DNA from: Patiria miniata
Taxonomy: Eukaryota > Echinodermata > Asteroidea > Valvatida > Asterinidae
Assembly (NCBI RefSeq): GCF_015706575.1
Contig: NW_024037059.1
Span: 33,490,129 to 33,554,128, forward strand
Reading direction: 5' to 3'
Length of the DNA: 64,000 nt
The notes under the pieces: model-generated
The model's input: only the letters and a program-made list of their open reading frames with translations
Told to the model about the DNA's origin: nothing
The model's database searches: none
Made by a program: the position numbers and the translations under genes
Part shown: positions 24,601 through 35,205 of the stretch, in pieces
How the letters are laid out: every line of letters begins with the position of its first letter
Position numbering within the stretch: position 1 is the first letter of the stretch

Positions 24601-26054
24601 TGGAGAGATCCTAGGAGTGAGCAACAAACTACCTGCTGATAGCCGAGATGCTAAGCATATACTGGAGCATATCTTTGCACAGGTCGTAGAATTCAAGAAA
24701 CTCAACCAGGTAAGACTTATGGTTCCTTTGTTTTTTTAGCGTTTAGATTGGAACCTGGAGAGTCAAAGCCCGCTGTACCAATACTGTACCAACTGAGCTA
24801 TCCAGCTCATCAAGCCTATATTGGTAGTCTTCATTGTCTGTTCTCTCTGTCCAGGGAGATCGTTTTTTTTTTTTAATTTAGTGTTTGATAATTCCAACTT
24901 AGGCTTGATTGAATATTCGTATTTGTGATTTAGAAATGCACTGATCAAATTCGACATGCTCCAGTCTAAACTGGCTGCCGATTAGGATTTGCGTGCTTGT
25001 TGAAAATTGACAAAGAGCTTATTAAAATAATATATAAAGAATGGGTAGCCTAAGCTGATGTTTGTTCCATTTTAAAGAAGAAATTTGAGCTAATATTCCT
25101 CATGGAAGCTCTAAAATCATGCGCGATAATGGCTTTCAACAAGTGTGTGGCATTTACCATCAATAAAACCACACTAACTTAAAAGTTTTCCATCATCTCC
25201 TTCAGACTGCTCAAATTTTTCAACTACATATATTTGAATTAAAAAAGATGCTATTTGGATATTCGGTTGATTATCAAATTGTCAAATGTACTTGATATTT
25301 GGTACCGCCTTACCTCCAAGAGCACAACATTCAATTACATTCCAATCCCAATCTCAATAGTGCAGTATGTCCCATCAGGCTGGTGTTTTTTCTGCATTGA
25401 CTTTGGCATAAAATGGCTGAAAATGTTTGTGTTTCCCTGGATGGTGTACCAGTCCATTGTAGATGTCCCAGTCTTTATACCTTTGGATGGAGAGGGGCAA
25501 GTTGGGGTAATATGGCTTGCCTAAGGACACAACGGATGTATGGCCAACAGCTGGATTAAGACCCCTGTAACTTCTTAAGCCAATGTCCTTTTTTTTCTAA
25601 TCATAAAATCATATAGCATCAAGGGCGGATCCAGCACACAATTTTTTTTTTGGGAGGGGGCAAAATTCTTGTTTGTTCCGCCCCGAATTTAATATGAAAA
25701 GCAAGGGGATGGGGGCACTAAGACTGTCCATGGCATTGGTGCATGGTGGCGCAATTTTAATGCTGCCCTTTGGTACACAGTGGCTGCCTTTTTTGCGATG
25801 TCAAAAGAAAAAATCAATCGTTTGGGGTGGGGGGGGGGGGGGCATGGCCCCCATTGGCCCCCTGGATCCGCCTTTGCATTGCATTACCTGCTCTTTGACA
25901 ATAAGACACAGATAGCCCAATTGCCTGTCATGTATTAGGAGACTGAGAAATACTATGTAGTTGACTTGCACATCCCTGTGACCGTTTCATGTTGCAAATT
26001 CCTTTTGAATTTATGCAGGAGGATGACGGAATTGAGGATGAAGGCATCTACTGA
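9545..26054 (+). CDS. IFT52: Intraflagellar transport protein 52 (13 joined exons)
   Basis: IFT52 is a core subunit of IFT complex B, which carries cargo along the ciliary axoneme. Exons: 9545-9675, 10619-10706, 11734-11863, 12289-12364, 13709-13777, 16281-16358, 18517-18643, 19835-19990, 21249-21403, 21935-22022, 22878-22986, 24564-24709, 26019-26054. They sum to 1389 nt, 462 residues plus stop; human IFT52 is 437. All junctions are GT-AG and all phases agree. Hallmarks recognised from the family: AGPREKFTAPE, GEGGETKFDTNINFLLEDYG, YYKYFHPKEAL, FPLNRP, KLAVLGS, HMFSDQY, FQWLT, LIQPQFETPLPSLQPAVFPP, LFDLDE, LAQITNKC and VVEFKKLNQ. The N-terminal half is the GIFT (ABC-type transport-like) domain and the C-terminal end binds IFT46. 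The start could also be 9527 in frame, or an upstream exon at 3681-3698. The gene looks intact. Confidence 0.97.
9836..10172 (+). repeat. Spaced direct repeat in IFT52 intron 1
   Basis: The motif ggattttgcaggattgaggc or a close variant recurs near 9840, 10040, 10102 and 10155, at uneven spacing of about 50-200 bp. It is not part of a known exon. Confidence 0.5.
10619..10706 (+). CDS. IFT52: IFT52 exon 2
   Basis: Follows ttttgcag and precedes GTATGT. Encodes residues 44-73, including FVLAGPREKFTAPE, a strongly conserved IFT52 segment. Ends in phase 0. Confidence 0.96.
11005..11504. mobile_element. TTAA-flanked MITE in IFT52 intron 2
   Basis: TTAA at 11005-11008 and 11501-11504 bounds an element with inverted ends agaggcattacggcctg and caggccataatgtccct. 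TTAA duplication fits piggyBac-type non-autonomous elements. No transposase ORF. Confidence 0.7.
11734..11863 (+). CDS. IFT52: IFT52 exon 3
   Basis: Follows ttgtccag and precedes GTAAGT. Encodes FEVIKRYLESGGSVLVMMGE and then the FDTNINFLLEDYG segment of the GIFT domain. Ends in phase 1. Confidence 0.97.
12289..12364 (+). CDS. IFT52: IFT52 exon 4
   Basis: Follows actttcag and precedes GTGAGT. Encodes DSVVRTSYYKYFHPKEAL and then IANGVLNR; the FHPKEAL motif is diagnostic. Ends in phase 2. Confidence 0.97.
12496..12742. mobile_element. GGATCCAG foldback element, copy 1 (IFT52 intron 4)
   Basis: It begins caggcgcggatccag and ends ctggatccgcccctg, with C-rich homopolymers inside (12535-12558 and near 12698-12717). 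The same ends recur at 25620-25876 and 43181-43330. Confidence 0.75.
13709..13777 (+). CDS. IFT52: IFT52 exon 5
   Basis: Follows tcttacag and precedes GTAAGA. Encodes AISVAAGKVAHSISEDEAVN and then DA, matching the AAGKAVPG region of the vertebrate protein. Ends in phase 2. Confidence 0.92.
14950..15105. repeat. Degenerate gacttgtgat tandem tract
   Basis: Repeated gacttgtgattg-type words run through this part of IFT52 intron 5. The same word, reversed, forms the cleaner array at 49769-50126, and scattered copies occur near 21465-21545, 26500-27030 and 45925-46045. Confidence 0.5.
16281..16358 (+). CDS. IFT52: IFT52 exon 6 (divergent linker)
   Basis: Follows ttgggtgcaag and precedes GTGAGT. 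Encodes KKEASPPTITTPPAGETGDD and then KQSNYRE, a Pro/Thr-rich linker with no close vertebrate counterpart. Called because the phases fit on both sides (in phase 2, out phase 2) and it sits where the human protein has a short variable segment. It may be alternatively spliced. Confidence 0.8.
16935..17345 (+). repeat. Interspersed repeat C, copy 1
   Basis: Shares with 46526-47135 the blocks cagtttacccattcctattg, ggtcttaaacac and tttggactcctatgaaatc; part is also shared with 34697-35205. It lies in IFT52 intron 6. The palindromic end seen in the other copies is missing here. Confidence 0.7.
17665..18045 (+). repeat. tRNA-derived SINE-like element
   Basis: A B-box sequence ggttcgaatcccgg lies near 17730, followed by a body with gtttttctccaggccctccg and a tail with ttatttattattatc. 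It sits in IFT52 intron 6. The B box plus tail marks it as a SINE rather than a tRNA gene; its family was not identified. Confidence 0.6.
18192..18213. repeat. G homopolymer
   Basis: A run of about 22 G residues in IFT52 intron 6. Its length in an assembly is unreliable. Confidence 0.8.
18517..18643 (+). CDS. IFT52: IFT52 exon 7
   Basis: Follows ttcgccag and precedes GTAGGT. Encodes ALTYLFPFGATLNVAKPATA and then ILSTGTVAFPLNRPICALHS, closely matching the vertebrate protein. Ends in phase 0. Confidence 0.97.
19030..19596. mobile_element. TTAA-flanked MITE in IFT52 intron 7
   Basis: TTAA at 19030-19033 and 19593-19596 bounds inverted ends agggctcataacatg and cattgcatgggccct. AT-rich interior without coding capacity. 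Confidence 0.65.
19835..19990 (+). CDS. IFT52: IFT52 exon 8
   Basis: Follows ctttcag and precedes GTAAAC. Fifty-two whole codons: KGKLAVLGSVHMFSDQYIDK and then IMDVIFQWLT and DADDPE, the best conserved part of the family. Confidence 0.98.
20135..20240 (+). repeat. tRNA-like SINE head, copy 1
   Basis: The sequence around ggtcgagtggtaagacgtct and gtgggtcgagtcccacc has tRNA A- and B-box form, followed by a T tract. A related copy is at 35645-35740. The acceptor stem is incomplete, so it is read as a SINE in IFT52 intron 8. Confidence 0.55.
21249..21403 (+). CDS. IFT52: IFT52 exon 9
   Basis: Follows tgtaacag and precedes GTAAGA. Encodes ISDYNMLPDTAKLADNLRCC and then TPRDFNSLFHSSLYTLDTTT. Ends in phase 2. 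Confidence 0.96.
21590..21865 (-). repeat. tRNA-derived SINE, minus strand
   Basis: On the - strand a tRNA-like head (gtggcctagtagttagggtt, then ggggttcaaatcc) is followed by a body with ccttgggcaagccacttc. A diverged copy in the same orientation is at 25365-25580. It lies in IFT52 intron 9. Confidence 0.65.
21935..22022 (+). CDS. IFT52: IFT52 exon 10
   Basis: Follows cttggtcag and precedes GTAAGT. Encodes SFELLGVKHDQLSLIQPQFE and then TPLPSLQPA. Ends in phase 0. Confidence 0.97.
22023..22877. other. IFT52 intron 10, unassigned
   Basis: Repeated words such as gcgcaac and acttacgcca around 22130-22640 hint at a diverged repeat, but no boundaries could be set. Confidence 0.3.
22878..22986 (+). 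CDS. IFT52: IFT52 exon 11
   Basis: Follows ttcttgtag and precedes GTAAGG. Encodes VFPPAFRELPAPALDLFDLD and then SEKVRLAQITNK. Ends in phase 1. Confidence 0.97.
22987..24563. other. IFT52 intron 11, unassigned
   Basis: Rich in tgtaca and acgtgc words from about 23650 to 24430. No exon, RNA gene or bounded element could be recognised. Confidence 0.3.
24564..24709 (+). CDS. IFT52: IFT52 exon 12
   Basis: Follows gtggatgtag and precedes GTAAGA. Encodes TDDDLEYYVRECGEILGVSN and then DAKHILEHIFAQVVEFKKLN, the IFT46-binding region by family knowledge. Ends in phase 0. Confidence 0.97.
24745..24815 (-). repeat. tRNA-like fragment, minus strand
   Basis: On the - strand ggatagctcagttggtacag resembles a tRNA A box and gactctccaggttc lies at the expected B-box distance, but the arms do not form a good cloverleaf. 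Probably a SINE remnant. Confidence 0.4.
25365..25580 (-). repeat. Diverged tRNA-derived SINE, second copy
   Basis: Aligns in order with 21590-21865 (gtcccatcaggctgg, then tggcttgcctaaggacac, then cagctggatt) in IFT52 intron 12. The tRNA-like head is decayed. Confidence 0.55.
25620..25876. mobile_element. GGATCCAG foldback element, copy 2
   Basis: Ends gggcggatccag and ctggatccgcc are inverted repeats around a G-rich interior, as in the copy at 12496-12742. Located in IFT52 intron 12. Confidence 0.7.
26019..26054 (+). CDS. IFT52: IFT52 exon 13 (last)
   Basis: Follows ttatgcag. Encodes the acidic tail EDDGIEDEGIY and TGA. The short acidic C-terminus fits the family in kind, though not in sequence. 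Confidence 0.85.
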   Translation, partial: EDDGIEDEGIY

Positions 26055-27412
26055 GAGATAACTGCTCAATCAAGCTCATGAAACAGCAGTTGGGTATCCC
26101 ACACAGAGATATATCAAGAAGTGTCTGGGTCTGTTCAGCCTTGGTTTAAACTGTTTTCCCTGTTATGTTAAGCTGCAAATAAGTGTTCCATGGTTTATAT
26201 ATAAAATCTACTCTTTGTCACAATGCACTCGTGCATGGAGAGTAGATGGAGCTTCATGACTACCTACATGTACAAGAGCACTTTGTACAGAACACTTGCG
26301 CCCACTTGTTTACCCTGCATGTATGATTGAGGTACCATTAGCAGGTGTTTGTGCTCCGTACATTGTGAAGCCTTTTTTGGTAAGAACTTGGCATTCTCTT
26401 ATAGACATAAACTTGTCAGATCTGATTCTATTTGTTTTTTGTGGTAAAAGTGACATTAGGATGCGCTAATGATCAGAACCGTAATCAAGTCAGCATCATA
26501 GTCAGGTTAGTCAGGTCACGAAGGAATACCTCAGTCACAGCTCGTTTAAAGTTTCGCTTGACGTGACACTAGACTTGCAATTATTTACTTGGAACGCGAC
26601 TTGTGTTTGACTTGTAATGATTTGAGAACTAGGATTTAATTTGTTGACAAGAAATGCCCCGACACTGTGGAGAGATTCCCATAGTTGAATTCAAAACAAA
26701 TCAAGCAATTGTGTAAGCCTTGTCATTTGAGTGTAAATATTGTATTTATCTCATTTATAATTGGGAAAACGTCATGTACATACACTTTAGATTTGTGTGA
26801 ATAGTTTTTGTGTTCCAACCAAATCAACATGTAAATGTCATTGAATGTAAATTTCATTTAATCCATCATCAAACTGTAAGGATGTGCCAGCCAGTGCTGA
26901 AGTTGAGTCCATGACGAGTCCATCACAGGTCCTTCAGTCTCAAGTCAAGTCACTAGCTATTCAAATGAACTCACAAAAGCATTCATTGTCATTGTTCATC
27001 CCCTGTGACTTGTTACTAGACTTGTGATGCACCTGTGATGGTCTGGACAACACTGGCTGCAGCTTCCATGGACCATGGCAGACAGTGCTGTACATCTGTG
27101 TCGGGGAGTGGGGGGATGGGGAATATTAACCAAAATCCAATAATTGGGGGGGGGGGGGGGGTGGGGGCTTACTTACTGGGCACTATATTACACAAGGGGG
27201 CGCTGTTCAGGATACAGATGTACTTTTTATGTACACTAACCCGCCTTAACCTTGCATCCAAATGGCATATATTAAAGCTTTTGTACCTTTAGTCTCTGTT
27301 CCTCAGCGCTATTGAATACACTTTGGTTTTTTTGAAGTTCGCAAAATACATTAAAATCCGCCTGTTTTGTTTCTCACCACGAAAAAGGTCAGAAGGTGTG
27401 GGATATCTATCC

Positions 27413-27447
<35 letters not shown>

Positions 27448-28610
27448 ATTTACTCCCCTGATGTCGGACTTGTTTGTAGTATTGCATGGTGCAAGGTCAT
27501 GTGATTTTCACCAGGAAAAGCAAATGACTCTTTTCTCAGCGTATACAACTGTTTACATTAACCTGCATGGGCTCCGTGCGCCAACAAAAGTTTTTACCGC
27601 TTTTGAGAGCTCCGTGGACGGGACACACAGCATGCGTGTATTGTATTGATTCGCGCGCGAAGTACGCACGACCTCCAGAATGTGCAAAAGCTTAGCCACC
27701 GCATCTTCGCGTGAGCGTCGGGCGTCGTCGGCGCGCGAATACGTTCAAATTCAACTTGCGGTGGTCTCCGAGACTAATCCCCGCCTCCACTAATTCTGGA
27801 TACATTCGAAATACACAGTGGATGGATCGGGAACCAGTCTAGGTCACCCCCAACTCTCCTTTTCTGGTCGTTGATGGGGTGCTTGTGCACGGAGCCCATA
27901 CTGTGTGGAAGTCAAAAGAGACTTAGATGGTAGTTTTGCCTGCCAGTAGTTGGTAGGCATGTAATCACCGGTACCATGGTCTGTAGTTTGATGTCTCTGC
28001 TCAAAGCAGCCCAAGACTTTAAATTCTTTCCAATCTTGTTATGAATCATCAAATTTACCAAAGGAAATGTGGTTTTCCCCAGAAAGAATGACCATAAAAC
28101 CTAAGCACCTTGCATTGTTTTCAATTTGGTTTGAAAAGCTTTGAAGTCTCTGGAAACAATCAAACATTGAATATCAGAAACATTTGCAACTTTGTCTCAG
28201 AGAAATTTGTTTGTACATGTATTAAAGGCAAGCCCTTAAAACTTGACTATTTTTATTAAAATAGTTTTTTTCTTTTTAAGTTAGTCCATACAAGTTTGAA
28301 GTTTGAAAAAAAAATTTTTCCCTATTTTCCTACAAGTTGACCCCTTTCTTTGTTTTGGAGAAAATCCAATCTTTGCAAAATTTTAATAAAATGTTAGCCT
28401 AACCCAATTTTTCTCTTTTTTTTTTATCAAAATGTATGGCTATTCTCTTATCCTTATATTTTTAAGAAAAACAAGCAAACATTTTGACCAGTTTTGATTG
28501 AAATGTCAGGTTCACCGTTAACAATTCAAATTTTTTTGTAAGAATAGAAATTTTGCTCTATTATTAATAAAAAGAAATGTAAGGATTTTTTTGATTTTTT
28601 GGTGGTCCCA
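26055..28610. other. IFT52 3' flank and intergenic sequence
   Basis: The 3' untranslated region must begin here, but no polyadenylation signal could be fixed. Contains degenerate gacttgtgat words near 26500-27030 and a 33-base C run at 27413-27445. No coding region is supported. Confidence 0.4.
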
Positions 28611-28611
28611 G

Positions 28612-29172
28612 AGGGCCAGCCTAGGGCAAGATGAAAGAACAATTGTTGACCATTGGTTGACCATAGTTCAACTAAAGTTAGCCTGAACTCTGTCTAGTTG
28701 ATGATGGTTCACTCCCCAGTCGACTATTTGGAACCAGCCTACCGCGGCTGGTCACACAACGATTTATAGCTGGTTATCAATAGCAATTTCAAAAACCCAG
28801 TGCAAAGCGGACCAAGTATCAACAAAAATGGCGGGGAAAAAAAACTGTGAGCGCTAAATTTCATTTTCATTGCACAGTTTTTCCATGTTAGTTCATGATT
28901 ATGTCCCTTTTATCACCATTGTATAATAATATTGAAGATTATGTAAGATGTCCTAAACTATACACAATCACTATTATTTGTGTAAATAAAGAGAAACAAC
29001 AAGTGTTAAATAATTGTGTGGCCGCCATTTTTTGACGGTCGTTGACATGACATACTATGGTATGACTAGAGTCGCTCGCTCTTGATTTCAGTGCGCATGC
29101 GCTAGGTACGTCACAAACCAACCACTAGTTAACCACTGGTCCTTGCGCGAACTTGGCCCTAGTGCCCTCTTT
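28612..29172. repeat. Inverted-repeat bounded segment
   Basis: The left part (agggccagcctagggc, then gttgaccattggttgacc) is matched by a diverged reverse complement at the right (ggttaaccactggtcc-like order and cttggccctagtgccctc). It may be an old TIR element. Confidence 0.4.
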
Positions 29173-29319
29173 GTGACATCTCTGACTGACCGACTGACCG
29201 ACCGACACGAGACATGAGTCTTACCTATTGAAGTATGTGCATGAAGGATCCTACACCACATGTGCATTAGTCTGGTGCCGCATGCACTTTAGTGATATGA
29301 CAAAAAGACAACATGCCAG

Positions 29320-29422
29320 GAAGAATAATTTCACAGGGAGTTTAGTGACCAAGCAAGCTTTTCAACAATAATTTCATCAGTTACTTTTTTGGATGGTTGC
29401 AAATGATCTACTCTACCTTTAA
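29320..29422. mobile_element. Fragment of the TTAA-type MITE
   Basis: Matches one end of 41162-41674 (aatttcacagggagttta to tactctacctttaa), ending at TTAA 29419-29422. Confidence 0.6.
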
Positions 29423-29975
29423 GGTTATTTAACGGTTTGCCCAATAGCAAATATGGAAGGTTAAGTTGTTAAGAAGGGTTGAACTTGAGGGCAAATAAAA
29501 ATATTTAAACAAAATTAAAGGTAAGTTACAACATTTGCAAACAAAAAACAAAACTACCAAACTATTATGAGATGCCTTACTTGACTGTAAGTGAATAATA
29601 GTCTCAAGCATCCTGTGAAATCATAGCACCTTGTGTGCTGTCATTTTAGTTAGTCTGCATTTTGTTTGCAATCAGTTACACATCCGTGAACGGGTGCAAG
29701 CCAGCTTGTCTGGTTCCCTGACCTGACAGTTCCCTGTCGTCTATAAATTGCTCCGTTTCGTTTTCAGTAGGGTCAGAGAACTAGACTACAAGTTAGTTTT
29801 TCCCAGCATCTATGAACCATATATCAGGCATGCAACTGGGAAATCACAAAAAAAAAGAGGAAATTCAAATTTTTCCCAGACTTTGTTCAGTGTTTTTCTG
29901 TTTTCATTGGCACACATGGGAAGTAAAAAAAGAGGAAATCAGCTGATCCGAGGAAAAGTTGCATGCCTGTATATA

Positions 29976-30351
29976 CAGTGTGAGTCAAAAAAACTGTTCA
30001 CCTTTAAAATTGGCCATAGTTTTATTCTGTAGCTATATAGATAAGATATTTTCATATGTACTTTTAGAGTAACTCTTCCTGCTTTTGGTGACATTTTCAC
30101 TGGATGAGTTTTCATGCATGACTGCACAGGAGCAGACCAGAACCAAGACAATGGTTGTGTTCCTTTCAATTGTCTCATTCTTATCCAGCCCTGACCAGTT
30201 GGCGCAAGTCAGATATCACCCGACCCCTTTAATTGTCTCCTGTGCAGTGCAGAGTTACTCTAAAAGTGCATATGAAAATATCTTATCTATATTGCTACAG
30301 AATAAAACTATGGCCAATTTTAAAAGTGTATGGTTTTTTTTACTCGCACTG
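29976..30351. mobile_element. Mariner-like foldback MITE
   Basis: Flanked by TA on both sides. The ends cagtgtgagtcaaaaaaact and ttttttactcgcactg are inverted repeats, and the arms run about 100 bp (to about 30085 and from about 30232). TA duplication and CAGT ends fit Tc1/mariner. Confidence 0.75.
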
Positions 30352-32430
30352 TATTTGCTATAAAATACTAATCCATCCACTTCTACTAAAAATTGAAGCA
30401 AAATCAAATTGTTGTAAATTGCCTTTTAAGAACGACAACAATACATAATGAAGTCAACAAAGTTATCTGATATTTTAAGGGATTAAATTTAATACAAACT
30501 CTGAATAGTACTTTTTTTAATGTAGTTTACTTACTATACTTTTCAGAAGAAGTTAAAGTCAGTATGGGAAATCACAACAAATTCTCATTTTACCACATCA
30601 GTTCAAATGTGACAAAGCACACATTATGAAAAGTAAAACAAAAACAAACCAAAAGAAAACTAAATCTAAAAGAAAAAGTTCTTGATTTCTAAAAATATTA
30701 TATTCCATGAAATATTAAAAACAGATAAAAACTTAAACACACACTTAGTTATTAAATCTTTCTTTAAGAAAATTGTAAATGCAAAAAAGGTTATTAAATT
30801 TAAGGCATGTGTAACCATGAAAACTGACACAATGGGGATTAACTTCTCAAACTAAACTAAATTCAGGATCTTTGAAAGAACGGTTGCGAGGAAATTGAAT
30901 TAATAGAGACAAGGGACACAATTCTAGATTTCAAACCAAAAAGGACCAAAAAAAATGTATTTACAAAAACCTTAAACCAAGAAATTGAGACTTAAAACCT
31001 AAAACCAAAGAAAAACTAAAACCAACACTCCCACAGAATATCACATGACTCCAACAACAGACTTGAACCCAAGCAGGACAGGCACTCCAGTTAGGAGGAA
31101 AATATATATGCATGTATGACTCGTCTCTGCTGGTCTGCAGATGAACTGAATTGTGGCTTGACCATGTGGCAGCTTATGTTGGGGGAACATGTGGGCTAAA
31201 GTAAACAAACAGGGGGGACACACTACCAACAAAAGGGGGGGGGGGAATCTTGAGTAACTAAAATGATTTCTTTTTCTAAGGGGAGCTACTCCTATTTAAT
31301 ACACTATACATTCAATACATGAAAATATACAACTAAAACTAGGCCATGCCACACATGCATACAAACATTTTGTAGTTATTGATGATAATTTTAATGATCT
31401 AAATGTTAAAAATTTGGGAGCTAAACAAAGCTTTAAAACATTAACCCCCACCCCCTTAAGGCCTTAACTGGCAATTTGGCACTGAACAAAATCCCAACAA
31501 ATTATATCCTGAATTGAAGGCATGTAGAATCATTTGATTTTCATGCATTTTGTTTGTTTCCATTAATAACACCACTCAAATCCAAGAATGTTCAAAACCT
31601 CAGCCGTTGGAAGTTTCAGCTCAGTGGATGTAGACCATTATCATGTTGCGGCCCATTTGGATTTTTCCATATCAATGTAACCAAAGCGAGGCTGGAAGGA
31701 AAAGTAGTCTGGTTCTTTTTTGCAAAAAAAATCCAACATTATCATTCAGTATGTTATTGGATACAGGAAACGGACTGAAATGGTGGCAGCATGATAAAGG
31801 TCTATTACTCTTTTCGAGAAAACAGTGAAAAACCACAATCTGCACTTACCCACCCCCTCCCTTTTTTTTTATAGTAAATTGATCATTGGAAATCACCTAC
31901 ATTTCTTGTTTTCTTCTAAACGACAGCAAGCCAGACGGAATAATGGGGGGGGGGGGGGGAGACCAGTACGTACGATCTTGGATCCAAGTAAGCATTTTGA
32001 TAACTCGGCAGGTTACTCGTGGGATAATTAATGCAAATGACCATAATCCTTCAAACATGACTGCACGGTTCCCACAGAAATCTTGAAATGAATTTCACGA
32101 CTTCCAGGACTTTTCCTGGGTTTTCCATGACCAATTCCTATGCTGTTTTGGCATCTCAGGAGCCTGTTGCTTCAGAGGCAAGAGACACCACTCCTTTTCA
32201 GCCTTTCAGTTTGGCGCACAAGACCACTGAGCACCATAGACATGATAGAAGCATCACACTGGTGTATTGAATGAGCAAAAAATGCACACATGCATAACGA
32301 TCTACAGGAAGTGTCTTAAACTGGAAATTCTGGAATGCCATACCAGTAGCCAAATATTATGCATCATCACATAATTGGGTTGTGCAGGATTTCACAACTT
32401 TTTCACGGCTTTTTCTGGGAATATCAACTG
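30352..32430. other. Intergenic sequence between convergent genes
   Basis: AT-rich, with no exon or RNA recognised. Near 32085-32130 a stretch with cttccaggacttttcctggg resembles the minisatellite unit that follows and may be related to its origin. Confidence 0.35.
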
Positions 32431-32452
32431 TCCATGACCCATGTAAATATCA

Positions 32453-34385
32453 AAATTCCCTGACTTTCCCATGACTTTCCACAATAGCTTTAAATTCCAT
32501 GATTTTCCCATAACTTTCCACGATAGCTTTAAATTCCATGATTTTCCCATGACTTTCCACGATAGCTTTAAATTCCATGATTTTCCCATAACTTTCCACG
32601 ATAGCTTTAAATTCCCTGACTTTCCCATGACTTTCCACAATAGCTTTAAATTCCCTGACTTTCCCATAACTTTCCACGATAGCTTTAAATTCCATGATTT
32701 TCCCATGACTTTCCACGATAGCTTTAAATTCCATGATTTTCCCATAACTTTCCACGATAGCTTTAAATTCCCTGACTTACCAATGACTTTCCACAATAGC
32801 TTTAAATTCCCTGACTTTCCCATAACTTTCCACGATAGCTTTAAATTCCATGATTTTCCCATGACTTTCCACGATAGCTTTAAATTCCATGATTTTCTCA
32901 TAACTTTCCACGATAGCTTTAAATTCCCTGACTTTCCCATAACTTTCCACGATAGCTTTAAATTCCATGATTTTCCCATGACTTTCCACGATAGCTTTAA
33001 ATTCCCTGACTTTCCCATAACTTTCCACGATAGCTTTAAATTCCCTGACTTTCCCATAACTTTCCACGATAGCTTTAAATTCCATGATTTTCCCATGACT
33101 TTCCACGATAGCTTTAAATTCCATGATTTTCCCATAACTTTCCACGATAGCTTTAAATTCCGTGATTTTCCCATGACTTTCCACGATAGCTTTAAATTCC
33201 GTGATTTTCCCATGACTTTCCACGATAGCTTTAAATTCCGTGATTTTCCCATGACTTTCCACGATAGCTTTAAATTCCATGATTTTCCCATGACTTTCCA
33301 CGATAGCTTTAAATTCCATGATTTTTCAGGACTTTCATGATAGCTTTAAATTCCATGATTTTCCCATGACTTTCCACGATAGCTTTAAATTCCCTGACTT
33401 TCCCATAACTTTCCACGATAGCTTTAAATTCCCCGACTTTCCCATAACTTTCCACGATAGCTTTAAATTCCATGATTTTCCCATGACTTTCCACGATAGC
33501 TTTAAATTCCATGATTTTCCCATAACTTTCCACGATAGCTTTAAATTCCATGATTTTCCCATAACTTTCCACGATAGCTTTAAATTCCGTGATTTTCCCA
33601 TGACTTTCCACGATAGCTTTAAATTCCGTGATTTTCCCATGACTTTCCATGATAGCTTTAAATTCCGTGATTTTCCCATGACTTTCCACGATAGCTTTAA
33701 ATTCCATGATTTTCCCATGACTTTCCACGATAGCTTTAAATTCCATGATTTTCCCATGACTTTCCACGATAGCTTTAAATTCCATGATTTTTCAGGACTT
33801 TCACGATAGCTTTAAATTCCATGATTTTTCAGGACTTTCACGATAGCTTTAAATTCCATGATTTTTCAGGACTTTCACGATAGCTTTAAATTCCATGATT
33901 TTCCCATGACTTTCCACGATAGCTTTAAATTCCCTGACTTTCCCATAACTTTCCACGATAGCTTTAAATTCCCCGACTTTCCCATAACTTTCCACGATAG
34001 CTTTAAATTCCATGATTTTCCCATGACTTTCCACGATAGCTTTAAATTCCATGATTTTCCCATAACTTTCCACGATAGCTTTAAATTCCATGATTTTCCC
34101 ATAACTTTCCACGATAGCTTTAAATTCCGTGATTTTCCCATGACTTTCCACGATAGCTTTAAATTCCGTGATTTTCCCATGACTTTCCACGATAGCTTTA
34201 AATTCCGTGATTTTCCCGTGACTTTCCACGATAGCTTTAAATTCCATGATTTTCCCATGACTTTCCACGATAGCTTTAAATTCCATGATTTTCCCATGAC
34301 TTTCCACGATAGCTTTAAATTCCATGATTTTTCAGGACTTTCACGATAGCTTTAAATCCATGATTTTTCAGGACTTTCCATGAAT
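32453..34385. repeat. 39-bp minisatellite with a 540-bp higher-order repeat
   Basis: About 50 head-to-tail units of 39 bp contain gactttccacgatagcttta and attcc; neighbouring units often alternate between cccatgac and cccataac. Some units are 37 bp and carry tttttcaggactttc. The block from 33327 recurs from 33867 at an offset of 540 bp (11 units of 39 plus 3 of 37). Because 39 is a multiple of 3, several frames stay open for up to 299 codons on both strands. These frames have no start context, splice sites or known domain, so they are not annotated as genes. Confidence 0.95.
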
Positions 34386-34696
34386 GTAGGACCCCTGCAG
34401 CTAACATCACCAAAACAAAAGTTATCAAAAAACATTGAAAACCCATCTATATTTTGGGCCTTTCTGAGAAAATTAATCTCATACTTTTTAAAAATACTAC
34501 AAATGTGAAAAACGATATACAAACATATTTGATATCTGAGTATAACTGATATTGTAGAGTTCTACAACATGCAACATGTATCTTCAATACTTTCTAGAAG
34601 TTCCAGTGGCTAGGCCTCAGTTGCCAAAATTGCTAGGACAACACACTATATCACATTATATAAACTCATTGATGTATCCACAAAACCAAACAAGTC

Positions 34697-35205
34697 GTCT
34701 TATTGGTTGAACATTCACAATCCTCACGTAGGCATGCGCAATACTACCAGTGAGTCAGTATTTCATAGTCCTAAATTCACAACGCACTCACCACAGCTGC
34801 ATCAGCGCGTCATCATGCAGTACATGTGACGCACGTACCAATCTCCATTATAGGAATTGTTTATGTCTTACTCGTGAGCATGGTCACTCCATCATAAAGC
34901 TACAGGGGTGTTTCGAAAAACATGAAGTAAAATTGTTGAACAAAATCATTGAAAGTTTTTAATTTTTGACTTGTTTTGATTTTTGGACAGAAAAGTTTTG
35001 GTTTTTGACTGAAAAGGTATTGATGAACAGGGAATAAAATATGTGTTTGGTCGATATTTAACACTATGTTTAAGACCAGTTGGAGTCTAGATGCTGATAA
35101 TTACCCTCGCCTTCGGCTCGGGTAATTATCAGCATTCCAGACTCCAACCAGTCTTAAACATAGTGTTTAACACCTCCCACTCAGCACACATTTATTCCCT
35201 TATTA
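34697..35205 (+). repeat. Interspersed repeat C, copy 2
   Basis: Shares ttattggttgaacattcaca, aaaacatgaagtaaa and gggaataaa blocks with 46526-47135. Ends in a palindrome: aacactatgtttaagac near 35060 and gtcttaaacatagtgtt near 35150, around the inner hairpin taattaccctcgccttcggc. Confidence 0.7.

Noticed and set aside
32392-34349. Long ORFs of 100-299 codons on both strands
   Set aside because: They are by-products of a 39-bp minisatellite whose period is a multiple of 3; the peptides are simple repeats without domain, start context or splice signals.
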